Shown here piece by piece: positions 1 to 6,406 of a stretch of DNA of 9,768 bases. Every line of letters begins with the position of its first letter. Position 1 is the stretch's first letter. The notes beneath the pieces are model-generated. The model was not told the DNA's origin, ran no database searches, and was given only the letters and a program-made list of their open reading frames with translations. The translations under genes and the position numbers were made by a program. Source of the DNA: Acidobacteriota bacterium (lineage in GTDB: Bacteria; Acidobacteriota; UBA6911; RPQK01); contig RPQK01000235.1 in the NCBI GenBank assembly GCA_003819755.1, positions 1 through 9,768 of the forward strand, written 5' to 3'.

Positions 1-2115
1 AGGCGCCTGTAATCCCGCCTCGCTGGCCGTCTTGAACACCACGCCCGTCGCCTGGTAGGCCTTCACAGCGGCCGGGTTAACCGAGAACGCCTGGTCGACC
101 GGTCCGGTCAAAACCAGCGCCTTGCTGGCCGGGTCGTAAGTCGCGATCTGGTCCCGGAGGTCACGGTATCGCGTGTAGTATTCGTACCGAAGGCCAAGGT
201 TCAGGGTCAGGCGGGGCGATACCCGCCAGTCATCCTGGAAATAGACGCCCAAGTCATTTTGTCGGTGATAGAAGAAGCCCTTGTCGCTTCGCAGAGTCCC
301 CCAGGTGTTATAGCCCAGCAGGAAACTTGCGAAACCGGAGCCTGTTCCCCAGATGAGGTTGCCGTTTTCGTCCCCGAGCCCCGTCCACTCCGGTCCGAAC
401 TCGTAGTTGCCGCGCGGCTGACCGCGCTCGTCTGAATTCACCGCCATGGTTCGGAACTGAACACCGGCTTTGAAGGAGTGGCGCCCCTTGATGAGCGACA
501 GATTATCCACCCAGGTGGTGAATAGCTGCGGCGCCGTCTGTGGATTGTCGTCATCCCAGAAAACGCCCCACTCATCATCACCATACTGGTCGACCGGATC
601 CATCGTAGGCCAGCCGCTATCCCCGGTCACGTTCGGAAGGCCGAGAAAATCGGTGATTTTCGGATCCTTGGACGCAGGCCCGCGGCGGCTGGTCGGCCGA
701 GTGAAACCCAGCCGGAATTCGTTGACCAGGTTTGGACTGAAGGTATGCGTGTTGGCGAAGGTTCCCTGGTAGGTCCGCGCGGTCGCGGTGTTGTACATGA
801 TTTCTGTCGTTGCGCCGCCCTTCGCATCCAGTTTCACCTGGTCGACGAAAGTGAAGGTGACCGTGAAGGTGTCGTTGCCTGCCTGGTGATCTCCCTTGGC
901 TGTGAATTTGTCTTCATTGGTGCCAGTCGGAAGCCTGACCTCCAGGTTCTGGGTCAGGGGAGCGTTGGGGAGGTTAGGCATCGGGTAACGGCTGAGAGCC
1001 TTCCGGGCCAGGTTACTGATACGGTCCGCGGGGATCCTGTTGTTCGGGAAAGGATCCCGGATGTAGAGCCCGGTCTCCGGATTGAGGCGGGACGTCAACG
1101 GATCATAAATGGTGAAGAGGGTGTCCTCCCCTTGAGGTATGTAGTTTGAGAAATCACCATTGCGGAGCGCCTCCGACGGCGATCCGGTCAGGAAGCCGTA
1201 GCGTTGCGTCAGACGCAGCCCCTCATACGTGAAGAAGAAAAACGTCTTGTCTCTGCCGTTGTAGATCTTAGGCAGGACAACCGGGCCGCCCACCGCCCCT
1301 CCGAACTCATGGCGGATCAGTTTGTCCTGAGCCTTGGTCGAGAGGGGGCTGCGAGCGAGAAGCCCGTTACTTCGGTAAGTTTCAAAGGCCGAACCGCGAA
1401 TCGAGTTCGTGCCCGATCGGGTCAAATAGCTGATCGTCGCCGGCTTGCTGTACTGGGCGCTGGAATTCAAGGCCTCGACCCTGAATTCCTGAATCCCCTC
1501 CATGGCCGGGCTGACACGCGTGAAGTCTCCGAGGTACTTGTCCTCTATGCTGACCCCATCCGCCAGGAACTGGACGTTTCCCTGCTGCAACCCGTTCACC
1601 TGTGTGGTGTTCTGTTCCCGACTCACGCCTGGTGTCAGAGAGAACAGCGTGACAATCGACCGCCCGTTCAGCGGGAGACTCTTGATCCGATCCGACTCCT
1701 TCACATCGTAGAGGGTGGAGGTGGATGCTTCCACCACCGGGGTCGAGTCGGCGACCGTGACCTCGAAAGCCGCTTCGCCGACCGTGAGGCGGACATTGAC
1801 GGTGGCGTCCTGACCGACCCTCAGCGTCAGGTTCGTTTGAAACTTCGAGAATCCGTGCATTTCGGCCGTCAGCGTGTAGTTCCCGGCCGGCACACTCGGG
1901 AACGAGTACAACCCAACGTCGTTGCTCAGCACCACCCGGGTCTGATTTGTATCGACGTTCCGAAGGCTGACTTCGGCACCCGGGACAACCGCTCCGGAAG
2001 AATCTGTCACAAGTCCGTTGACTCCCGCCAGGGAGGTCTGAGCGACAATCGTCCCGGTCGAGATGCACGCGAGCAATGCCAAAATAATAACCGCTGATAC
2101 CCGATACCCTCTCAT
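1..2115 (-). CDS. Oar-like TonB-dependent outer-membrane receptor, C-terminus cut by window edge
   Basis: This is an outer-membrane receptor that would import a ligand using TonB energy. Translating the minus strand from the ATG at 2115 gives 705 residues with no stop down to base 1. The start has a perfect AGGAGG at 2125-2120, 4 nt upstream. Residues 1-25 form a signal peptide (basic MRGYR, hydrophobic VIILALLACIS, likely cleavage after IVA). Residues about 28-115 are a carboxypeptidase-regulatory-like beta-sandwich (VNGLVTDSSGAVVPGAEVSL, then PAGNYTLTAEMHGF). The plug follows with LPLNGR at 148-153, FLADGVS near 184 and EGIQEFRVEALNSSAQYS near 206-223. Barrel features include FGGAVGGPVVLP and FFFFTYEGLR. 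Family members usually run about 1000-1200 residues, so roughly a third is missing to the left. I see no obvious TonB box. It is transcribed divergently from the ROK regulator, which suggests joint control. The ligand cannot be told from sequence; Oar-like receptors in Acidobacteriota are generally linked to saccharides, peptides or unknown ligands. Confidence 0.95.
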   Translation of the reverse strand, partial: MRGYRVSAVIILALLACISTGTIVAQTSLAGVNGLVTDSSGAVVPGAEVSLRNVDTNQTRVVLSNDVGLYSFPSVPAGNYTLTAEMHGFSKFQTNLTLRVGQDATVNVRLTVGEAAFEVTVADSTPVVEASTSTLYDVKESDRIKSLPLNGRSIVTLFSLTPGVSREQNTTQVNGLQQGNVQFLADGVSIEDKYLGDFTRVSPAMEGIQEFRVEALNSSAQYSKPATISYLTRSGTNSIRGSAFETYRSNGLLARSPLSTKAQDKLIRHEFGGAVGGPVVLPKIYNGRDKTFFFFTYEGLRLTQRYGFLTGSPSEALRNGDFSNYIPQGEDTLFTIYDPLTSRLNPETGLYIRDPFPNNRIPADRISNLARKALSRYPMPNLPNAPLTQNLEVRLPTGTNEDKFTAKGDHQAGNDTFTVTFTFVDQVKLDAKGGATTEIMYNTATARTYQGTFANTHTFSPNLVNEFRLGFTRPTSRRGPASKDPKITDFLGLPNVTGDSGWPTMDPVDQYGDDEWGVFWDDDNPQTAPQLFTTWVDNLSLIKGRHSFKAGVQFRTMAVNSDERGQPRGNYEFGPEWTGLGDENGNLIWGTGSGFASFLLGYNTWGTLRSDKGFFYHRQNDLGVYFQDDWRVSPRLTLNLGLRYEYYTRYRDLRDQIATYDPASKALVLTGPVDQAFSVNPAAVKAYQATGVVFKTASEAGLQAP

Positions 2116-2343
2116 GGTTCCTCCTACCTTTCTGCTTGAGAACCACTCCCTTTGAAACGCCCACTAAGCCTGCTTTCTTGCTTATCGCAATAAAGTGGAC
2201 CGAAAGCCAGCACGAGACATGATTCATTCTAGTTCGTGTCTTTGTGGCCTGTCAAGGGCTTTTTCCGACCCGAGAAAGATTTTTTCCTTCCACCCGGGAA
2301 GAGGCATATGTATACTTACTTGCGACAGGAAAGGATAACGAGT
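2116..2343. promoter_or_regulatory. Divergent control region between receptor and ROK operon
   Basis: This 228-bp non-coding stretch must hold the promoters for both divergent units. Toward the ROK gene, TATACT at 2311-2316 is a good -10 match (5 of 6), with only a weak -35 (TTCCAC, 2288-2293) at 17-bp spacing; transcription from it would start just ahead of the chosen ATG at 2344. Two palindromic candidates for the regulator's operator are visible: TTATCGCAATAA at 2182-2193, and CACGA (2211-2215) facing TCGTG (2234-2238) around the small palindrome ATGATTCAT (2219-2227). I see no convincing -35/-10 pair for the receptor on the minus strand. All of these are pattern matches only. Confidence 0.5.
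2182..2193. promoter_or_regulatory. Candidate ROK-type operator palindrome
   Basis: TTATCGCAATAA has 4-bp inverted arms (TTAT/ATAA) around CGCA. It is AT-flanked with a CG core, loosely like the NagC/Mlc operators bound by ROK regulators (TTATTT-CGC half-sites). It lies 67-78 bp upstream of the receptor start, where a core promoter or operator is expected. The short arms mean it could be chance. Confidence 0.25.
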
Positions 2344-3588
2344 ATGCTTAATGCGATGAAGACCCAAGGAAGAGGGCTAGCCCCGCAGCAGGTCCGGGGT
2401 ATGAACCGTGCGGTCGTTCTCCAGCTCTTCCGCCGTTTCCGCCAACTTTCCCGCGCCGACATCGCCCGCCACTCCGGGATGTCCGAGGGAACAGTTTCGC
2501 GCATCATCGCGGAGCTCATGCAGGAACGCCTGGTCAGCGAACAGGGTGTCGAAAACTCGACCGGCGGCCGGCCGGGTACTCTGCTCCGTCTCGATTCCAG
2601 TCACTTCCACGCCGTCGGAGCGGAGATCCAGAACTGGGAGACCCGCGTGGCTGTCGGCACTCTGGAAGGCCGCATGGTCGCTTCCGAGAGCTTCCGGACG
2701 CCCGCCTCGCCGCCAAAGGCGCTCGATGCCGTTGCCGACGCTTTCCGGTCGCTCAGCCGTCCTTACGGGGCGGAACGGCTGGAAGGCCTGGGAGTCAGTG
2801 TTCGAGGAATCGTCAACAGCGAATCCGGGGTGCTCGAGGTGGGAAACAACCCCGCCTGGACCGGCCTCGCGGTGCGCGCTCAGCTGGAGCAGCGGGTGGG
2901 GTTTCCAGTATATGTCGAAAACAACATCCGTTCGGCCGCCCTGGTGGAATACAGCTTGGGTGTCCCGGAGGCGCATGCCAGTCACAGCCTGCTCTACGTG
3001 ATGGTAAACGAGGGCGTCGGCATGGGGATCGTGCTCGGAGGGCAACTGTATCGGGGCCCGCATAATGCGGCGGGTGAATTCGGGCAGATGGTCATTGCCG
3101 ATTCCCCGGGAGATGGGGGCCAGGATCGGCCCGGGTGCCTGGAGTCCCTCGCTTCCAACCCGGCCCTTTGTGACCGCTACGCCGAGCTGTCCGGGAATCC
3201 TCGCAAAAGCAGTGAGGAGACCGCTGCCCGCGCCCGGCAGATTTGCTACCTCGCGCTCCAAGGAGACGAGGCGGCCCGCCAGGCGGTTACGGAAGTGTCC
3301 CGCTACCTGGGAATTGGCATCGCGAACGCGGTGTGGGGGCTTGACGCAGACATGGTTGTGATTGACGGGGTACTCACCGAGGCCTGGCCACTGGTCTCCA
3401 AAGCCATCCGCAACCAGTTCCCAGCCGACCGGGAGCTGCAGACTTTCACTCATCTCGACCTGCGTCCTTGTTTCTTCCGGGGCGACGCCTCCCTGCTAGG
3501 GGCCGTGGCACTGCCTTTTGCGCACATTTTCAATACCGGCCAGCGAGGCGTGACTGGAAACGGGTCGGCAAGGAACGGGGGTAAGTAA
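2344..3588 (+). CDS. ROK-family transcriptional regulator (NagC/XylR type)
   Basis: This is a DNA-binding regulator, 414 residues from the ATG at 2344. That start has AAGGA at 2331-2335, 8 nt upstream; an in-frame ATG at 2308 and GTG at 2236 are less likely, because a candidate -10 lies between 2308 and 2344. Residues about 21-66 form a MarR-like winged helix (LSRADIARHSGMSEGTVSRI, then GGRPG at 74-78 leading into the ROK domain). The ROK fold follows: GLGVSVRGIVN (148-158), VENNIRSAALVE (191-202), VNEGVGMGIVLGGQLYRG (221-238) and GEFGQM (244-249). Sugar-kinase residues are eroded. The ATP loop reads AEIQNWETR instead of D-x-G-G-T, the catalytic Asp of END is Asn194, the GH metal-ligand His is Gln248, and only the last Cys (C265) of the usual CxCGxxGC zinc site remains. 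It is therefore a regulator, not a kinase, and may sense its ligand without zinc. It probably controls the divergent receptor and the genes downstream. Confidence 0.93.
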   Translation: MLNAMKTQGRGLAPQQVRGMNRAVVLQLFRRFRQLSRADIARHSGMSEGTVSRIIAELMQERLVSEQGVENSTGGRPGTLLRLDSSHFHAVGAEIQNWETRVAVGTLEGRMVASESFRTPASPPKALDAVADAFRSLSRPYGAERLEGLGVSVRGIVNSESGVLEVGNNPAWTGLAVRAQLEQRVGFPVYVENNIRSAALVEYSLGVPEAHASHSLLYVMVNEGVGMGIVLGGQLYRGPHNAAGEFGQMVIADSPGDGGQDRPGCLESLASNPALCDRYAELSGNPRKSSEETAARARQICYLALQGDEAARQAVTEVSRYLGIGIANAVWGLDADMVVIDGVLTEAWPLVSKAIRNQFPADRELQTFTHLDLRPCFFRGDASLLGAVALPFAHIFNTGQRGVTGNGSARNGGK

Positions 3589-3656
3589 GGTGCAGCAGGG
3601 ATCTGAGCACCCGTGGAGAAGCGCCTAAGAGGCCAGTCATTTGAAGTGAGGCAAAC

Positions 3657-4958
3657 TTGAATAGCGAACTCGACCGAATCATTTGCGAATACGTCGACCG
3701 TCACCAAACCCGCTTGATCGAGATTGTTTCGGACCTGGTCAAGATCCCTTCGGCCAACACCCCCCCCGTAGGCGCCGAAGGCGCCTGCCAGTCCTACCTG
3801 GCCGGCGCGCTTCGCCGTGTGGGGTGGCATCCGGAACTCTATCGCCCCGACAAGGCGGCGGGAATCCTCGAGCATCCTTTGTTTTGGCCGGGCCGCGACT
3901 ATAGCGACCGCCCCAATCTCGGGGCCCGGCGGCCGGGCGTGGGCGGCGGCAGGTCCCTGGTCCTTTCCGGTCACATCGATACCGTCCCGGTCGGAAGTGT
4001 CCCGTGGACCCACGATCCCTTTGGCGCCGACATTGAGGGGAACCGTCTTTACGGCCGGGGCGCCAATGATATGAAGGCTGGCGTCGCGACCAATCTCTTC
4101 GTATTGGAGGCACTTCACGATTTGGGAATCGAGCTCCGGGGGGACCTGATTTTCGAATCGGTGGTTGATGAGGAATTTGGCGGATCCAACGGCACTCTGG
4201 CGGGCCGCCTGGCAGGCTTCAACGCCGACGCGGCTGTTTTCTCGGAGCCCTCGTTCCTGCGCATCTGCCCGGCGCAACGAGGCGGCCGGACGGCCCATAT
4301 CGAGTTCCGGGCGCCGGCCGAGGGCATACTGGACGAAAACGGCCTGGGACCAGGCGTTGTAACCCAGCTCAGCCACTTCTTGTCGCGACTCAGCGGCTTT
4401 GCGGACCTGCGTCGCCAGACCGCCGTTCCCCACCCGTTGTACCAGCGGCATGCGGGCGATCCTGTCCCGGTTGCGGTCACGAAAATCTGGACCGGTCCGT
4501 GGGGGACCCAGGAACCGATGGCCGTTCCCGGAAGCTGCCGTGTCGAGCTTTACTGGCAGACGATGCCGGGCGAATCTCAACAGGCGATCGACGATCAATT
4601 CTCCGACTGGATGCTTGGTCTGGTCGCTTCTGCCCCCAAGCTGTTCAATGTGAAACCCTCGATCAAGTTTCCCATCCGGTGGCTGCCGGGGTCCGAGAGC
4701 CCGAAGTCGGCCTTGGTCGAAGAGCTTGCCGCCTGCGCCTCGGCCGTGCTCGGAAACCCTCCCGCCATCGAAGGCATCGAAGGCCCCGGCGACATCTTCC
4801 TGTTCCATGAGCTTTGCGGGATTCCTGCCGTTTACTGGGGCGCCCGGGGCGCCAACACCCATGCGGCCGACGAGTACGTGGAGATCGATTCGGTCATTGC
4901 CGCCACGCACGCGCTCCTGCTGTTTGTCTGTCGCTGGTGTGGGGCCAAACTGGGATGA
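3657..4958 (+). CDS. M20 family metallo-deacylase/peptidase (ArgE/DapE/CPG2-like)
   Basis: This is a predicted cytoplasmic, two-metal (usually zinc) amidohydrolase that removes an acyl, carbamoyl or aminoacyl group from an amino-acid-like substrate. The start is TTG at 3657 with GTGAGG at 3646-3651, 5 nt upstream; no in-frame ATG precedes the conserved N-terminal helix (LIEIVSDLVKIPSANTPP). It has 433 residues, normal for the family. The metal site is complete: SGHIDTVP (H106, D108), GRGANDMKAG (bridging D138), VDEEFGG (catalytic E172, metal E173), SEP (E197) and H402 in ANTHAADEYV. HPLFWPGRDYSDRPN (73-87) matches a segment typical of the ArgE/DapE deacylase group. The dimerisation-domain motif G-x-x-x-H-A is not recognisable: RTAHIEFRAPAEG has no His where it is expected. 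It is 68 nt after the ROK gene and coupled to the permease downstream. True ArgE or DapE is unlikely, given the lack of arginine or lysine pathway neighbours. Confidence 0.93.
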   Translation: MNSELDRIICEYVDRHQTRLIEIVSDLVKIPSANTPPVGAEGACQSYLAGALRRVGWHPELYRPDKAAGILEHPLFWPGRDYSDRPNLGARRPGVGGGRSLVLSGHIDTVPVGSVPWTHDPFGADIEGNRLYGRGANDMKAGVATNLFVLEALHDLGIELRGDLIFESVVDEEFGGSNGTLAGRLAGFNADAAVFSEPSFLRICPAQRGGRTAHIEFRAPAEGILDENGLGPGVVTQLSHFLSRLSGFADLRRQTAVPHPLYQRHAGDPVPVAVTKIWTGPWGTQEPMAVPGSCRVELYWQTMPGESQQAIDDQFSDWMLGLVASAPKLFNVKPSIKFPIRWLPGSESPKSALVEELAACASAVLGNPPAIEGIEGPGDIFLFHELCGIPAVYWGARGANTHAADEYVEIDSVIAATHALLLFVCRWCGAKLG

Positions 4959-4968
4959 AGGATGAGGG

Positions 4969-6333
4969 ATGAGCACTGAAACCGAGCCGAAGACATCTAC
5001 CGAGGCCGTCCGCAGCTTCAAACGCGTGCTTTCGCTGTGGGACCTCGTCTTGTTCGGGCTGGCCTTCGTGGGACCCACCGCGCCCTATTCGATGTTCGGC
5101 CTCGGCACGGTCAAGTCCCTGGGACATCTCCCGTTGGTCTACGCGGTTGCGATGCTGGCCATGAGCTTGACTGCTGTCAGCTATGGGAGAATGGCGGCCG
5201 CGTTTCCCGACGCCGGTTCCACTTATGCTTACGCGTCCCGGGCACTGCATCCCCACGCAGGCTATTTCGCCGGATGGGGCATGATCCTCGACTACATCCT
5301 GATCCCGCTGCTCAGCGTTATTTTCGTAGGCTTGACGGCCAACAAGCTCGTCCCTCAAGTTCCCTATGCCGTCTGGGTGATCCTCGCCGGCGCTGCTATC
5401 ACCGCTATCAATCTCCGTGGAATCAAGGTGACCGCCCGGGCCAATACGCTCTTGAACGCGATCATGATCGGCTCGCTGGTTTGGTTCGTGATCATGGCTG
5501 TTCGCGCCCTGCTGTCGGGAGTGGGCGAAGGCGCGCTTCTATCGTCTCGGCCGTTCTATAATCCGACGGAGTTCTCTTCGAACGCCATCATGGGAGCAAC
5601 CGCCCTGGCGGCTCTCTCGTTCCTTGGTTTTGACGGCATTTCGACGCTGGCTGAGGACGCGCGCAATCCTCGACGCGACATTTGGCGAGCGACTCTCCTG
5701 GTCTGCCTGGCAGCCGGGGTTCTCTTCATCCTGCAGAGCTACCTGGCTCAAATGGTCTGGCCCGACTTCCGCACGTTTTCACCTGTCGAAACGGCCTTCA
5801 TGGATGTGGGAAAGCGAATCGGCGGGGAGCTGTTGTTCTACTCCATCTCGTTCGTTCTCCTGGTCGGCGGGATCGCAAGCGCGATTGCCGGGCAGGCGAG
5901 CGCTTCCCGGCTGCTTTACGGGATGGGCAGGGATCGGCTGTTGCCTCACCGAATCTTCGGATATGTTCACCCTCGGCTGGGGACCCCGGTCTACAGCGTG
6001 ATGCTGATGGGCGCCATCCATGTGCTGGGCGCCGTTGTCCTTCGTTACTCCGAGGCGGCGGAGCTGGTCAACTTCGGCGCACTTCTGGGATTCATGGCTG
6101 TCGACCTTTCCGTCTGGCGCCTGTACTTCTGCCGTTTGGGTCAAAGACAGATGAAACGGCTCGCTGCGAACCTTGTGCTGCCGTTTCTCGCCTTTGCCGT
6201 CTGCCTCGTCATCTGGATCAATCTGTCTCGCTTCGCGCTCCTGCTCGGCGCTGTCTGGATGGGAATCGGACTCGTCTATCTGGCCTTCCTCACACGAGGC
6301 TTCCGAAGAAACCTGGCGGATTTGCGGCTCTGA
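4969..6333 (+). CDS. APC-superfamily amino-acid permease
   Basis: This is an inner-membrane transporter of 454 residues with about 12 hydrophobic helices (near 25-45, 54-74, 98-124, 132-149, 160-182, 205-225, 240-263, 286-310, 341-359, 366-386, 401-419 and 423-442). Amino-acid/polyamine/organocation family motifs are clear: GLAFVGPTAPYSMFG (30-44) in helix 1, FPDAGSTYAYASRAL (79-93), FLGFDGISTLAEDARNP (218-234) in helix 6 and the following loop, and ASRLLYGMGRDRLLP (312-326). Uptake of an amino acid, or exchange for an amine, is the expected role; the substrate is not readable. The ATG at 4969 has AAGGA (4958-4962) 6 nt upstream, overlapping the last base of the M20 stop codon (4956-4958). 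This is strong evidence of an operon with coupled translation. The pairing suggests that the permease carries the substrate or product of the M20 enzyme. Confidence 0.95.
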   Translation: MSTETEPKTSTEAVRSFKRVLSLWDLVLFGLAFVGPTAPYSMFGLGTVKSLGHLPLVYAVAMLAMSLTAVSYGRMAAAFPDAGSTYAYASRALHPHAGYFAGWGMILDYILIPLLSVIFVGLTANKLVPQVPYAVWVILAGAAITAINLRGIKVTARANTLLNAIMIGSLVWFVIMAVRALLSGVGEGALLSSRPFYNPTEFSSNAIMGATALAALSFLGFDGISTLAEDARNPRRDIWRATLLVCLAAGVLFILQSYLAQMVWPDFRTFSPVETAFMDVGKRIGGELLFYSISFVLLVGGIASAIAGQASASRLLYGMGRDRLLPHRIFGYVHPRLGTPVYSVMLMGAIHVLGAVVLRYSEAAELVNFGALLGFMAVDLSVWRLYFCRLGQRQMKRLAANLVLPFLAFAVCLVIWINLSRFALLLGAVWMGIGLVYLAFLTRGFRRNLADLRL

Positions 6334-6390
6334 ATTGGCGTTGAGAAATATTGAGAAATTGCGGATTTGGGCTCTGAATTGGAGTTGACG
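6316..6390 (+). repeat. 45-bp-period imperfect tandem duplication at the permease stop codon
   Basis: The segment from GCGGATTTGCGGCTCTGAAT at 6316 recurs at 6361 as GCGGATTTGGGCTCTGAATT. Over about 30 bp the copies differ by one 1-bp indel and about two substitutions. The first copy contains the last five codons and the TGA of the permease; the second is non-coding. Between them is a smaller tandem, TTGAGAAATA then TTGAGAAATT (6341-6360). The repeat ends just before the ribosome-binding site (AAGGAG, 6395-6400) of the next gene. Confidence 0.8.
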
Positions 6391-6406
6391 AATCAAGGAG
6401 ATCATA

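Noticed and set aside
1204..2097. A 297-codon plus-strand frame opposite the receptor
   Set aside because: The receptor is read unambiguously on the minus strand with signal peptide and plug motifs; this frame is low-complexity and charge-rich, as antisense shadows are.
1382..2227. A 281-codon minus-strand frame starting upstream of the receptor
   Set aside because: It is out of frame with the receptor motifs and its product resembles nothing; the receptor frame from 2115 has the strong ribosome-binding site.
2377..3453. A 358-codon minus-strand frame opposite the ROK gene
   Set aside because: It is a shadow of the ROK coding frame, with no motif and no ribosome-binding site worth noting.
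3589..3611. GGTGC/GCACC hairpin just after the ROK stop as a terminator
   Set aside because: It has five pairs with a 13-nt loop and no U-tract, and the next gene follows in the same direction at 68 nt; at most it causes weak attenuation.
3450..5078. A 542-codon open frame on the minus strand opposite the ROK end and the M20 gene
   Set aside because: It is antisense to clear family members on the plus strand and has no recognisable domain or hydrophobic pattern. Long antisense frames are common in GC-rich genes with strong third-position bias.
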